Shown here in pieces: positions 24,010-37,582 of a DNA stretch of 64,000 bases. The stretch covers positions 1,585,119 through 1,649,118 of the forward strand of contig NW_020194512.1 of NCBI RefSeq assembly GCF_002865645.1, written 5' to 3'. Each line of letters starts with the position of its first letter. The stretch's first letter is position 1. Origin of the DNA: Hyaloscypha bicolor E. Its lineage: Eukaryota > Ascomycota > Leotiomycetes > Helotiales > Hyaloscyphaceae. Under the pieces are notes generated by a model, which was given only the letters and a program-made list of their open reading frames with translations, was not told where the DNA came from and made no database searches. Made by a program: the position numbers and the translations under genes.

Positions 24010-25029
24010 CCTCTCCAAACCCACGATACCCCTGGTACCCCTGACGAATACTTTTCCTACACTCTGCGGTTTAGGGCCACAATCGGTCTACTAGGTGGCA
24101 TGCATATAGTTCTCTCTGGGTCCAAAACTTCGGCGCAATTCTCATAAAGGAGGGCGTTGATAAGGGTTTTATTTTTCCCCCTGCATATCGATATTGGTTT
24201 CTCAGGGAAAAAAGAATTTCATACTCAACGGCCAAGCAGGAGTGTTTGATTTACAATGAATGAAGAGATGTTCTTGGGCCTACACACAATTTTGATTTGT
24301 GTAGCACCTCGTCAAAGACGGATCGTTGAGCGTTGCCTGCGTGATATCTGGCAGTAGCTGATCAAAACCCATTCTCTGCTTTTGTTTTCTTCCTTTCGCA
24401 TCCGAAGTTCAGCAGCAAGGCCTTGGGAGTCTAGCTCAACTTTCAACACTTCCCTCCTATGTGCGATTCGAGGGCCAGCAAGGATTCGATTGTTGGACAT
24501 GGGCCTGGACATTGAGTCGACCTGCAACAAGGGACGGACGAAATTCACCTACAGGTCCTCTTTGAAGTTTTCTTTCATCTGATGTCTCTCTTTTTACCTA
24601 TTCCTCACTTTCTTCTTGGCCACTTAACTTTTATCCTATGCCCCTTTTTATCTCATCCCATTCCTCTTCCCGCTCACTCCCCCTTTCCTCACTATTCACT
24701 GCCTCCTATAGCACACCCCAAATCAGTAGCCTTACCACACACAACCCCACAAATCACCAAGTCTCAATCTCCCAACCCCCTCACAAAGCATTCATCAAAT
24801 CATCAATTGTGTCTAGAAGTTTCCCACTCTAGAAAATATGGTATCCAACTTTGCTTTTCTATCCAAGCCCAATGCCAGCCCATCCCTAAATCCTAACGCC
24901 CTAAATCCAATCCCAGTTCCTCAACCACGCCTGCACAAAGCTCCTCCAACCCCAACAAATCACAAATATACAAGAACCATCAAAAATACACTCAAACATA
25001 CAACTCATATGAACAACCCCAGCTCAAAC
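24010..25029. other. Intergenic, pyrimidine-rich part, no gene supported
   Basis: About 1 kb between a plus-strand and a minus-strand 3' end. 24580-24830 is C/T-rich on the plus strand and produces frames of low complexity only. Confidence 0.5.
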
Positions 25030-27256
25030 TCAAACCGCCAAATAAGCCGTCACCAATCTCTCCACGGAATCCCCACCCGAATTACTCGCCTTCTTCAATA
25101 GGCTGTTCCGCTCTTTCTCCCACGCCTCCCTCTGCATCGCCTCTCTCTGCTGCAGCGGGTTAAGCGTATACGGACCTGTCAGCCCAATACCCAACCCCCC
25201 ATTACTCGGCGAGCTCGGCATCCAACTGTTGCCTCGAGGGTCAACGCTGATTGGAGAGCTGCTGTTGGAGTTAGAGTTGGAGTTGGAGAGTGGTGAGTGG
25301 GGTGTGGGAGGCGAGGAGAAGGTCCCGTGAGAGGTGGAACGCGCTGCTGCTGCGGTGATCATTTGTGCGGACGGGGGCGTGTGGAGCATGCAGTCGCGGC
25401 GGATGACCATGGAGGGGAGCCGGAGTTGGAACTATTTCCTCAGTTAGCCTTCATCCCCTCCATCTCATCTCAAAGACGGGAGATATAGAAGGGGGAAAGG
25501 GAAGGGGAACATACCCAGCTCAAAACCTTCGCATGCTTCATGCCCAGATTCTCCGAAATCCAATGCAGCCTCCCTTTTGCCCAATTCCTTTGAGAGTCAG
25601 ACGAGTAATCCGAGTTATTGACTGCGAATAGTGGCCAGAGACAGAAGAACCCTCCCAGCGCTTTCGGACAGCTGAATGCCTCGCTTGTGGAAGGACTGCT
25701 CATATCACCCGGCGTCGCCAACGTCCCATTCGAGCCAACACGCCAGCCAAGATGGTACGGAATACCCGCAATGATATCCGTCACAAGATCCACACAAAGC
25801 CGTACCGATTGTGCGTATTCCGGCGTCGTGCGGTAATCAACGGGACTGCAAATCCACGCCGCGCAGCGGACAATGGAGCCTGAGATGAAGAGCCGCGCTA
25901 CTCTCGAGTGGTTCCATGTATTTGCAAGCCAGACGTCCTCGTACATGTCCACCTTCCCTGGACACACCTCCGCCTTAGAGATCTCGCCGCCAGGAATCTG
26001 GTCTACCCACGCCACGGTCCGGGGCTTCCATTCGTCTGGGAGGGAGGCCTCCCAGTCTTGGTACTCTTGCTCCATTGCTTGCGCGCGCTTCATCAGGTTT
26101 ACGACGTTTTGAAAATTCTCAGGCGAACGAGAATAGGTTGCTAGTGCTACGTTGATTTCGTGCCGGAGCTCGGCGACGTGCAGATTTAGTTTTATGGTGA
26201 AGACTCCGATGTCATCGTTTGCGAGGTCGGATATCCACCATTCGCTTCCCAAAGCTGGTGGTTTGCCAGAGGACATACATTGGATCACCTGCCTCCAGTA
26301 AGTAGAGTCATGATGGCATACGAGAAATTGCTTACCATTGCGTTTCTAACGCAAACAAAGAGAGAATAACCGATTTTGGTGCGCAACTGTTTTTTCCCTC
26401 GCAACTTAACAAGTTGCACCGCACCTTCAACGTGTGAGAACCACGCCGAGGCATTGCCCCGCTCCGAAGCCATGTTCTACAATATATTAGTACCAAACCG
26501 GTTGTACGAGCACGCCACTTACCTCGAAGAAACTCAACATTATGATAGACGCAAGAGTTGAATCCTTCAATTGCTGAGCTGGATTTTGAAGAGCGAGGTT
26601 GACAGCCCTTAATGCTTTCGTGTATTGAAGACAAGAATCCCCAAACCACCGTGTCCCTCTACCAACCGGTCTTCCTGCCAACGAAGCCAACGCGACCGCT
26701 GAAAAGGCAAGCGCTATTGGCGAATCTGCATTCTCACTCTTCAACATCGGCATAAGGAAATCGAAATAACCTCTCGCGGCATGGCGCGGTGTAATGACAT
26801 AATTCGACATAAAGTAACATGGAGCCTGTTGATCCACCGGTATAGTGAGGGCGGGCAGGGGCCCAAATCCCATAAACGTATCTGAGTCCGAACTTGGTGT
26901 GTTGAGAGCTTGCGATCCATCCTCGATGATGAGCTCTGGCGCAGTAGAGAAGGATGTATGGGCGCCTGTAAAAGTAACCGTTGGATGGACTTTCTTTCCA
27001 GTGTTGGCCTTCCGGGCTCTCCTCTCGGTGGCTTGAGTCTCATTCCGGAAGACAAGATCAAAGTCGTCTTTGTATCCTGGACAAGGGCGTCTCGATTTTT
27101 GGCATTGTAAACATGTTGGTTTGGTCTCGTCGCACTGCGGAGGCAGCAGTTAGTAAAGCTGTTATAGAATAGTCCTGCGATGAAGAGTGAGCATACCTTG
27201 ATCCTCCGAGTCCTGCACATCTGGCAGCCTCGACTGGGTTTCCCGCAGTAAACCAT
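25030..27256 (-). CDS. Zn(II)2Cys6 transcription factor
   Basis: Exons 27256-27197, 27134-26523, 26476-26336, 26288-25515 and 25431-25030 give 662 aa. The binuclear zinc cluster spans the first splice junction: C11, C14, C21, C28, C31 and C38 with canonical spacing C-x2-C-x6-C-x6-C-x2-C-x6-C. It is followed by PGYKDDFDLVFRNE, a stretch typical of one large subfamily. The middle holds the fungal-specific regulatory helices (RGYFDFLMPML, ASIIMLSFFE, WFSHVEGAVQLVKLRG). The C-terminus is Ser/Asn-rich. It is expected to be a DNA-binding regulator in the nucleus. The target is unknown: no metabolic cluster lies next to it. The first exon is only 20 codons. Confidence 0.9.
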
Positions 27257-29485
27257 CTTGACCTATAGTATCCCGACTATACCAGGGCTTTCCTGGCGAT
27301 CCTCGGATGGCGTTGGAGATCTTTCGAACCAGCGAGACAACCAACTCAGGGTCGCAGTTGATGATTGAGAGTTTCTGGTCTGAACAAAAACCACACAATG
27401 AAGAAATATATTGGACGTTCTGGGCTGAGGTGGACCTTGCTTCTTGCTTGACAGATGGCTGTGCAAAGACTTGAAACCCTGGCAGGTGCTGATGGAGTAC
27501 GGTCGAACGGTCGACAAAGTATTGCGGGAAGAGTGATGTGCCGCCGCCTGCTCCAGATTGATCGACTGATAGGACGGGAGGGATCGAAAATCCTCCGTCC
27601 ACGATGGTTCGCTTTGATCGGTTGAAAGAAACACCGGACGTACCAGAATGTTGCTAGACGTCAGTGTTAAACCGGGAGAAAATCGATCTTGGGACGATTC
27701 GTTTACAAGACCAAGAGGCTCTTCGAAAACGGAGGGGGAGGCTGTGCAGTATCAGACCAGGTGCGGATCTCGTTTGGCCTGTGGCATGGCTGCATAGGTG
27801 GAATTGATGTGCCTGGCTAGGGTGTTCCTAGGACAGAGGGGTTGTCATTGAGAAGCTGCCTGCTTCTCATCTGAAGCTCTCCTGCCAATTGGAGGGGCTG
27901 GGACTAAGTGGCCGCAAGTGGCGGCCAACAGACACTTTGATTCGACGATTGACGCCTTAAAGAGCTGTTAGTGTGCGCCACGAAGGGGGGGCACATTAGG
28001 ACCAGGGGCTCACGAAAGAAAGGAGAAGGGAAGATGCGGGTTGATACAGAACTCGAGGCTTTTGAGGGGCCTCGCAAGTCGCAAAGACGATGTGCAGAAA
28101 GCGAACTAGCTCTTCCCAGTAACCAGGTCGAGGCGGGGGTCATGATTCGCCCTGTCCCCCTGCAACGCACGAGCTCCACCGTCCACCAAGTCTGCAGCAA
28201 GAAGCCCCGCGACCCATTGGCATACTGTAGATGGAGAAGAGATCCTGGCAAATTGATCGGGGAGACAAACCTCAAGGACGGAGACACGCCAGTGATACCG
28301 CAAGTGAGTTAGTGGACTTACGTCCGTAGTTGGTGAAAATTGATATCAACCCCCCGGATTTTAACCTTCAATTGTCAAGTCCCCTGACTCACCACGTTGA
28401 GATCGAGGCGCCGGAGCAGACCCCGAGCATTTAGCTCGAAACAGAGCGGGCCTATGTCACTGACATTTGACGCCGTCGAGGGCAACTGCTTCCCGAACAC
28501 GAATATGCCAGGACGCATAACACATAAGGTTAATGACATCAAGGCGGCCTTCTCGGGGTCCCGACACAACGTATTTCAAACCTTGCAGCGCCATGTGCAA
28601 TAATGTCCATCTGTACAGTATCAACTCAGTTACTCAGCGCAGCCGTTCAAGGGTCGTGGCAGCCAGGAAGGATTTGGCGAATCCCAGAGGGCCAGATGCA
28701 ATGCAAGATGCCGATTCCATCGTTCGTCTCCAGAGATCGAGGAGCGCCGCACAGAACTTCTCTCGCGGAATAAATCCGATGCCCGGACATGAAGAACTTC
28801 GTCCAGTACGAACGTTCAGCCGTGGATATCAAGGCCTGAATCTGACGTCCCCCTCCCCTTCCCTTTCTTCACCAGCACAGCGGCAGCAGCCTTGCTGTCC
28901 AGTTGTTCACGCCATCTCTGCACGCACACGAAAAGCAAATAAAACACACCTGAGGGCCGGGCCCAAGCGTTGAAGCCGCACGCGAAGGCGTTGTCGGCGG
29001 GCGGCCGGTGCACCGTTTCACGCTTCCCACCAACGATCGCCAAGCGGGCCGGATCCAGTAATCCTCTCGAGCATCCCTGTTCCTCAATTGCTTCACCACG
29101 CAGATCCCGTGAATCCTTTCCTTTTGGCGCCTGCTTGGCCACAACTTCCTGCGATCTGATGGACATTTCCACTGATTGCTTTGCTCTGCTGCTCGATAAG
29201 GCAAAGCGACAGGGGTATAAACAGATTTGATTGACCGTTGCCGGGACACCTGGAGCCATAAGCGTACTCCGTTTACATATATCATCTACATCCAGTAAAA
29301 AGTGAAAAGCGCTTTCCCAGCATGCGCCTCGTCCCGCTGTCAAATGCGAAATGTCTCGTTGAAATATCACGAATTTTCCCCTCTTGCCAGCAACCCGCCA
29401 GAAAGACCGAATCGCCATGGCCGCCAGAATATGCACAATCCCGTCCCATCATAATAACGCACGCTTAGTGGGGAAACGGGGTATC
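27257..29485. other. Intergenic, 2.2 kb, no gene supported
   Basis: Upstream of the zinc-cluster regulator and downstream of msn5. One 206-codon open frame on the minus strand (28816-29436) has arbitrary composition and no motif, so it is not called. Confidence 0.45.
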
Positions 29486-32400
29486 TCAATGCTCCTCGAA
29501 CATACCTGCCACGCCTTCTAGACCTGGGCTTACCTTCCTCTCTTCGGCAGTTGCAGTCTGTTCTTTGAGGAACTCTTGCTGCATCTTGCTCCGCTCTTTG
29601 CGAACTGCAGATGCAGTCTTGGTAATTCGGCCTTGCTCGCTAATGCTTACTCCCTTGATATCACGCAGGAGGTCAAGGACCAAAGCTCGTTGCTGTCGCT
29701 GCTGCATGCCTTGTCGCATGATATAGTCGATGCACTTGTCTACCGAAGGTTCATCGATCCCTGGAAGCCTTAGGAGGATTTGTCTGGGTGTTGTAGTAAG
29801 TGGAGAATAAAAGGTGAGTATAGACGCAATGAGTTGGGCCAACTCCTTTTGAAGGTCGACAAAGTAAGGCTCATTGAGTGAGGAAATGCACGCCTTGAGG
29901 ACGTCGGTACTGATGAATTCACGAATCGAGGCCGATAGTGGCGAGTCATCTGCGAATTCGGGAATCAGAGAACGGAATACTCGCAGGACGACCCCACAGC
30001 ATCGACCATCACGCATACGAATGGCATGAGTCAGAAACATAAGAAGAGGCTCAAGGATGGTTGACGATGTAAGGCAGAATTTACGCATCGAGGGGTAGGC
30101 GGATGCAGGACTACCCTCGGCGATGTAGGTAGAGGCATCCTTTGCACTGCTGGGAGCAGCTTTGGGGTCTGCAAATGTCAGCTTGCATTTCAAGAAAGAA
30201 AAGAACGCTCTCACTTTGCCGTGCTGGGTCGAGGAAGCCGCCGATCATCATGACTGCGGTATGGGTCAGTTGACGCAAGATGCTCTCTTCTTTCATCTCA
30301 TCTGTCAAATTCTCCCCTTCCGTTGCCGCGACCTGCTTTTGGGCAAGCTTTTCCCACTCCGAACTGCATTTTGCATCCATCTGAGCAAAGCAAGTTGCCA
30401 AGATCGGAGGCACGAAATGGCTTCGAAGCTCAACGGGACAATCATCAACCATAAGGCGAACAACATTCAGAAGGGCGATGAGTTGGTGGGAGGATAAGCA
30501 GTGAGCATCTGCAAACAGAGCATGTGCCAGAGGTCCTGGGAGTTCGCTGAAGCCATAGAAATCGACATCGAGCTTGCTCATGCACCAGAGGATCGAGTAA
30601 CAAGACTCCCGGACCGTGCGGACAGAGCCTCGAATTGACGAAGCAAAGCCCTCCATAGTGGACTTTGTGCCAGTCACCCGGGCATAAAAGTCATCCTTAC
30701 TGCCTACCGAGATACCGGCTTGCCAGAAACGGTCGGTCAAGATTCGGCTCACTACTGAGCGCATCTCGGGCGGAAGTCCAGCCCAATTTGCTGGATTATG
30801 AAACGCATGTGCGTGGCTAGAAATTTTATCAGCTCAATTTCATTACAGTCGATGTGGTTAGGCCGACCTCAAGAATTTCAGTAGGCTGGGAAGGATCACT
30901 GGTAAAGCTTCCCGCCACAGCGCACAAGACACCTTATGAGGAGCACTATCCTTCTCGACCTTTTCTGTTGAGCAGGCAAGGAACGATTTAGTAGTCCGAA
31001 GTGGGAGAGCCTGAAATCCAACGTCAGCCAAACATTCTTTGATGTTAATGTGGAATGGCAACAACCTTCAGTCGCTCCTCGAGATCCTTTTGCATGGCCT
31101 GGCCTTGAGCATCAAGCTGATACAATCCCCAATCATCGATTTCATGAACATGCCGAGTGACCAAGTAATCTCTAACTTGGCTCAATCCTAATAGCCCGCA
31201 GAATCCACTAAATGATGAGATCGCTTCGTCCATCTTAGGGTTCTGCCAAAGCTGCTGAACGGGATTGATGAAGCCATGAAGTTTTTGTAATCGAACTTCT
31301 GTATCTATCTTCGTAGCTCGATGACTGTAAAAACTTAGTTACCTGTTCATACTCGACGGCGCCTGACCAGACGCACGAGACTATGCTTACATGATCGTGA
31401 ACAGGAACGTTTGATATGCCACTTGGCGCTTTGAATCTAACGATCCCGAAGAAATAATTTCGTTGACTTTAGCTTCGAGTTGATCATAGACGTCCTGAAA
31501 TTTTGTCAATATAGCGCATTTTGCCTTTTCGGGACAAGGCTTACCAGTAGTTGGTCAGGCATCTTACTAGCCAAACGTTGCAATTCGTACATCCCATCGG
31601 TCTGTAGTTCTTTCACAGCCTCGTTGTACGCATTATACTCAGGTTGTTCAACAGGGCGGCTCATGAGGATATGTTCGAGAACCTTCAACATAAAGGTGAC
31701 TTTCTTGTCCAGCGCTGTGGTCGAAAATGCAACAGCAAGTTGAAGGATTCTCTTGCGAATGATAGGATCCTAGGGATTGTCAATCTCTTGCTCAATCAGT
31801 AAGAAATCAGAATGGGGTCATACCTCAAACTGCATCTCTAATAGTCTCTCACACCATGCTTCAAGGTTGTTCTCCATAGCAATTCGTTCTTGCTCCTACA
31901 TAATGTTAGCTTTTAGTTCGAAAATAGCTTCCAGGTGTTTTTACATCCTGTTGGGGCTTTGAGCCATGTGCCGATCTCCATTTCATATACCCCTTCAACG
32001 CCGCTTCCACAACCGTGAAATGAGCATCAACGCGCAAGACTGGCATGGAAGTTTTAGAGTAAGTCGCAACTTCAGAATGTTAGCGAGGTTCCACGGCTTC
32101 CGCCAAAGCACAAGACAAACCAGCGAATGGGGGTTGACCATCATATAAATGGTGCATTGATTGATCAACTTGGCTCAAAATGTGGTAGATGGCTTCTGAC
32201 TGCTTTTGCCGAACTATGTACTCGATGACCTGGGTACTATATCGACGATAGTTACCCAAAAATGCGTGTCGCTCTGGCTGGGTGTCAATATCTTCAAGGA
32301 GGAAAATTAACGAAGGATCGTCGGAGTCTTCTGGCATGCTCTCATATCGTATGAGTCGTGAGCTGCACAATTCAAGTAAAGGGGCAATTAGTGGGGTAAT

Positions 32401-33778
32401 AGTTGGAGATCCGCCAATAGTTTCAGAACGAAGTAATCGTGTCCATGTGACAAGGACGGGTATCGAAATGACAAAGCTTGGGCTCTGAGCAATAGCAAGG
32501 AAAAGATTCAATAAGTTAGGGAGATCGCAGTCCTCAGGTATTGCTGAGATTTTCTGCTCGATGTAATTTCCGACCGTTGATATCATCTGATCAAGGTTAG
32601 AGAGTGCAAAGTAAAAGGATTAAATCATCTAAACATCCTACCTCGGAGAATTTCTTTGCAAATAGGTACTTCTCATCATCGATATCGTGTGGATCAACCA
32701 CAGACCATTCAAATAGTTTGCGGAGAAGTTCTACCATCTGACTGGTGTACATTGGACAGACAAGGGACAAGAACTCATCATCATCAAAGTGCATTCGACT
32801 GTATAGCGCGTGGAGGGCCTCAACAGAACCCTGCAAGTGTCAGCGGGAAACATAGTAATGGAATTTTACGGTGCTTACCAGTTGCACGGCTACACTAGAG
32901 GCAGCGAGACTTTTGCACATATGTTGGACACAAGATGCGCTTGAAATAGCCTGAGGGACTGCCCAGGGCATCACAGACTTATAGACTGCTAATGTCTTCG
33001 CTGCGCAGCTTTGGTACTGTGGGTTCGCCTGAAGACCATTGTCGAGGCATTGGTTGAGCAGTTCCCCCAATCTAACCAGCCAGCCTTCTTCACCATACCT
33101 TACAGCAGGTCCACCCTGCCGGTTTGGAAATCGTTCAGCCAGGACAATGGCTGGTGTGAAAATATCCACACAAGCTCTGCTCAGAGCACCTTCTCGCAAA
33201 ACGGCCACTGTATCCTCGCCATTGAAAATCTCGTCTGAGAGCGTCTCCAGGACGAACAGCACGAACTCCTTGTGTACCACAGATCCAGGAAGATTCCAAA
33301 GTCGTACCAGAAGCTCATCCATATCAGTCCACTCCGCTGCCCAGCTTCTCTTTGCAATCTCGACCCACAATTGAGCCGCTTTATTTCGAAGGTATAAGGG
33401 ATCATCTAGCGAGATGTGCTCAGCTAATTGCAGGACCCAACTTCTCAGCAATGCTGCCTGCTCTTCCGAGTACCCAGCCCATTTGTGTCTAATAGCATGC
33501 TCGAGCAGCGACAAGGCATAGTGGCGAACGACGGGTAGCTGGGATTTATCGGAGGCCAAAGTGAAGCCATGGTAGGGAGCTTCATCGTTGGTCTTGATTT
33601 CTTCAAGGTAAACGGAAGCTTGGCGGCGTGATTCGTTGGAGGAATATGGGCCGTGGACGATCTCAAGAGCTTCGTGGATTCGAGGTAATAGGGTTGTGCT
33701 ACCTCCGTCGACTTGCCCGCTCGGTCGGTCGCCGGTGTGTACGCTTACAGCGCTGTGGCCGTTGGCGGACCCGTTCAT
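29486..33778 (-). CDS. msn5: Msn5/Exportin-5 karyopherin
   Basis: Eleven exons: 33778-32879, 32830-32642, 32586-32121, 32069-31945, 31895-31824, 31769-31545, 31494-31391, 31324-31066, 31010-30868, 30816-30215 and 30168-29486. All ten junctions keep frame and give 1255 aa, close to the known length of Msn5/exportin-5. The N-terminus (IHEALEIVHGPYSSNESR, ALSLLEHAIRHKW) is the Crm1/exportin-type HEAT repeat start. Restored junctions include MPVLRVDAHFTVVEAALKG, TFLFTIIHRATKIDTEVR and FLSHAHAFHNPANWAGLP. It carries phosphorylated proteins and probably some RNAs out of the nucleus with RanGTP. One donor is GTTTGT, a weaker fungal variant. It is the most intron-rich gene of the window. Confidence 0.93.
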
Positions 33779-34593
33779 CTTGTATTCACGGTCTACTGCG
33801 GACTGCAGATAAGATTTGCCCTGTCAAAGGAAGTGTCATACAAAGGGGAAGTCGTCGAGAGCGAAACTAGTCAAGCCCGTGACCTGATCGCGCGCGTCAT
33901 ATGCTTGGTTGTTGAATTGCAAAGAGCTCCAGAGCCTGGGAGAGAGTTGAGTAGAATAGACCATGCAATAGTCTATATTTTCTCGGGGGGTAGGTTAAAA
34001 TCAAAAAGTGAAAGGTGGGCTTGAGAAAACAAAGATGGCGATAAATTCGTGAACGGCGGCCGTGGCCTAACCTTCGAATTTCAGAAGGCTGAAATGCGGC
34101 CGCCTGGGGGCTTGCTGCGGCCACCGCTAGATGAACTCCAAAATCGCCGAGTAACCAATCAGGCCAACTCGGTTCGTGCCTTAACGTGCTGTGTATGTGA
34201 GTAAGATGTTGCTGCGAGAGCCTCGTCTGCTCGGCATGGATGTTTCGTCTTACTCAATGACGCAGTACGAATCGAAAAACTCGTGTTGGTGGCATGGGGA
34301 CCACGCGACGGATCACCGCCAATCCTCGCTTTATTATCGTAAAAGAGCCCTGCCAATTTTAGTAAATTTAATCACATTTCGGCACCTAGAAATATCTGAA
34401 ATCAATTGGAGCTGTCATTATTACAAGATGGTATTATACAATCTGTTTATATTCCTAGAACCTGATCCAATTGCTCGGAGGGCATATTTGAAGCAGCCAC
34501 GCTGAACCCATGCATCATCCAGCAGCAATGTGATGCTCCCTAGCGCCAAAAAAAATGATATGCAGAATCGTTGCATCGTAACCCGTTTCATCT
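33779..34593. other. Intergenic between msn5 and egh1
   Basis: 815 bases. It holds the msn5 promoter and the egh1 3' UTR. 34330-34450 is AT-rich. No gene recognised. Confidence 0.5.
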
Positions 34594-37010
34594 CTACATA
34601 ACTGAGCATTTACTCTGCTGGCACTGGTCCAAGTACCCCTCTTCATCTTCTTTCCCAAGAGCGTACTGCCGTTTCTGGCCAGTAACTTTAATATGGTGCT
34701 CTCCTTCCACATGCCACCATCGAAGTCTTTGAATCATATGACCATCAGACTCGTCAGTGCTGATCGTCCACTTCCCTGCTGTGACCTCGACCTCACATTG
34801 CTCTTTTGGGAAGTGAAACTCGGGAAGAAATATCTCTGTAGGTGCGTGTTCTTTGCTAGCTTCATGGGCGTGCAGGCCGAATGAGAAGATAGAATTCCGC
34901 AGATCAAATCCAGAATGGAGAATCTTTCCCACGGTTGCAATTGGCGAAGGTCGGACATATGCCTCGGCTGCTCGGAAGCCGGGTGCGTTTCTCAGTTCGG
35001 GTGCTTCTTCGGCCGTCTTCGAAGAAATCGAGGGTGTTTTGAGGTTCTGTCTCAAATTCCCAGGATTTACGTTCAACTCGGCCGAGAGCTCTCTCTTGAT
35101 ACCAGGTCCAGGTTTTTGCACTAGGCTGGAAGTAGATCCATTCGAAGGCGTGGGGGGAACTGTAGAGAGTGGAAGGGGCCGATCATCCAAAGAGAAAATT
35201 GACAGATCCTCTCCATTCCACTGGTCACCTAAATGATGCTTGTTCTACTTCTGTTAGAACTTGATTAAATGTTGATACGCAGGTTACTTACCTCGCACAT
35301 GTACAACCAAAGGGTATAACCAGCCATTGAACTGCCTTCAATTGCAAAGTGATTCGCATCCATGGCACCAGACTGGCTGGAGTAGTCGCCAGTCTTGTAC
35401 GCATATTGGTCATCCATATCGTAAGGAATTCCGAACTCGGTCAAAACACAAGGGTGATTACCCATGTAATCTAGTCCTTCCTGTCGGATGGCCGATAGTT
35501 GATCTTTGAAACAATTCCGAATAGCAGTTTCTCCAATTTTGACGGCGAAGGCAGGGGTCAAGTACCGCCCTCTCAAAATGCCGAAAACATCCACATTCCA
35601 GTAGCGATTCCATTTTTTGGTCATAAGGGTGATACCATCATAATAATGAGGTGCGTAAACCATCTTCGGGTCGTCGTCTTTGGTGCCTTTGATAGATGGA
35701 GGGATCTCCAAAACAGGAGGTTGGCAGAAAAGGATGGACTCTTTGTGATGGCTTCGAATCGCATCTCTGTATTTCCGATAATGGTCCATGTAGTAGATGT
35801 TTGTGAATTGCTCGTAATCGAGAACCTCGCCGGTCCGTGGGTTCTTCTTGAAATAGTCCTTTTTCAAGATTGTGTCCGTACTCGGGTCCCAAACGCCATG
35901 CTGAGCCCAGATACACTCTCCAAGCTTCCATCCAGGGTCTCGTTTATATCCGTATCTCGAGTCGTCATAACTGGCCGGGAGCCATGCACTTTCACCTTGA
36001 GGATCTACCAACACGCGTCCTGACTTATATGGACCAATGCCACCCATGTCCCAAGTGTCAATCTCACATGCTCTACCCGAGCCCGTTAAGATAGCTTGCC
36101 ATGCCGTTGGACTCGTGCCTTTCTGTAACTTTTGCTCGCTGGGGATTGCTGTAATGTCAGGCCATCCCACCAGCCCACGGTTTGGCTCGTTCATGCTCTC
36201 GTAGCCAATGACAACCTCATTTTCCAGGTCCCCAGCCTCGTGTATTCGCTTGGCAAGGTGCGCAACAGCATTGACAAAGTGGTCCTGCAAATAGTCTTGA
36301 ATATTCTTCCCGTCGATGATGCATTTAGGTGTGAAGTCCCGGCCCGCAAAGAACATTGTGAATATTGCTTGGCATGCCAGCCGAGTGTAGTTTGTCGACC
36401 ATATCATTTTCGGGAAGTTTTCTGGGTCCGGGTATGTGTTGTGTACAAGAGCAGCTTCTGTTGCAGCAAAGCTTTGGGGATTCAACCCGCAGGCATAGAC
36501 CGTCCACATTGGGGCACCAGAACCTCCAGAGAATCTAGACCACTGTATGGAAAACGTCAGTAAGGACAGGGGTGGGGAGAGGCAAAGGATACATACAACA
36601 TCCTGGTGAGGATCCATGAAAATATAAAAGCCATAGTTTTTTGCCAGTCTCAGGATCTCAATCGTATGCTGGATCCATTCTTCGTCGTAGATCCCTGGGC
36701 CCGCAGACTCAATTGCCTCCCAGGTAAAGACATATCTTATGGTGTTATAACCCCAGCGTTTTAGTCGAGAGAAGTGGAGGTGGGCGTCTTCCTGCGGGAA
36801 TGGTCGCGAGTGGAAATTGACGTTGTCTCCGTCAAAGAAGTCCTCGGGGACATGAGAAGGCTGATCTGGATTGCTCGGGAACTTTGCGTCTCCTGCAACG
36901 TTGATTCCACGCAGTGTTACTTGTCTTCTGTGGGAATCGCGGAAGTGGCCGTCCTCAATTGTAAGTCTCAGGGGCGACATCATTGAAACTGGTGCTGTCC
37001 TAGTCTCCAA
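34594..37010 (-). CDS. egh1: GH5 ergosteryl-beta-glucosidase (Egh1/EGCrP2-like)
   Basis: Exons 37010-36597, 36542-35292 and 35244-34594 give 771 aa. The GH5 barrel starts at TLRGINVAGDAKFP, with RYVFTWEAIESAGPG and FMDPHQDVWSRFSGGSG (restored across intron 1). The acid/base is E257 in YESMNEPNRG and the nucleophile E507 in VLTEFGIPYDM. The C-terminal part has a beta-type domain. These are marks of fungal steryl-glucosidases, which split glucose from ergosterol glucoside and affect vacuole and membrane lipid turnover. The protein ends in Lys-Cys-Ser-Val-Met, a perfect CaaX box, so prenylation and membrane anchoring are likely. An earlier family use is glucosylceramidase (EGCrP1); the long C-terminus favours the sterol type. 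It shares a 572-base divergent region with ski3. Confidence 0.9.
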
Positions 37011-37582
37011 TCTCGAAAGGCTGCGGATAGGCCTTTGATATATTCGAAGCCTTCTCGAGAAGATACGGCCGGCCAGAACGGGAATTCCAATCGTGGCAGG
37101 GCTAAATGCAGGCGGAGGCTGATCAATGACACTGTTGAATCCTCGTACAGAGCTTCAACTTTCGAGGTGTCCGGTCATCTGCTATCCTGGGTGGCGCATG
37201 AAGGAATCATTGGGTTTTATAGAACATAGGAAGAGGTGTAGGATGGCAGACGTAGGACTCCAAGGTAATTTATGCTCGGCCAAGGCGTGTCTTCGGTCAA
37301 GTGAAGCTGCTGAATAACCCCAGCAATGGCGTTCGTGAAGGAGGTGATTCGTCGCCGCAGCCCGAAGTTCACCCGTCGCAAGACGAACTCGGGCCAAATT
37401 CCGAACAGGGATGGCCGTGGGGTGGGGGATGATCTCAGGAACACAAGGCTGTCGAAAACGAGGGGTGATCAGCATCGCCCACAGACATCACACATCACGC
37501 ATCGCAACAGAACAGAGCAAATCACTCGCACGTGCCGCTCTCTGCTGAACCCAGATATGCCAGGCATCGAGGCATTTGAATC
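37011..37582. promoter_or_regulatory. Divergent intergenic region egh1 / ski3
   Basis: 572 bases between opposed start codons. No specific site recognised. Confidence 0.35.

Noticed and set aside
28816..29436. 206-codon open frame on the minus strand
   Set aside because: No motif, arbitrary composition and no splice structure; it overlaps GC-rich intergenic sequence where long frames arise by chance.
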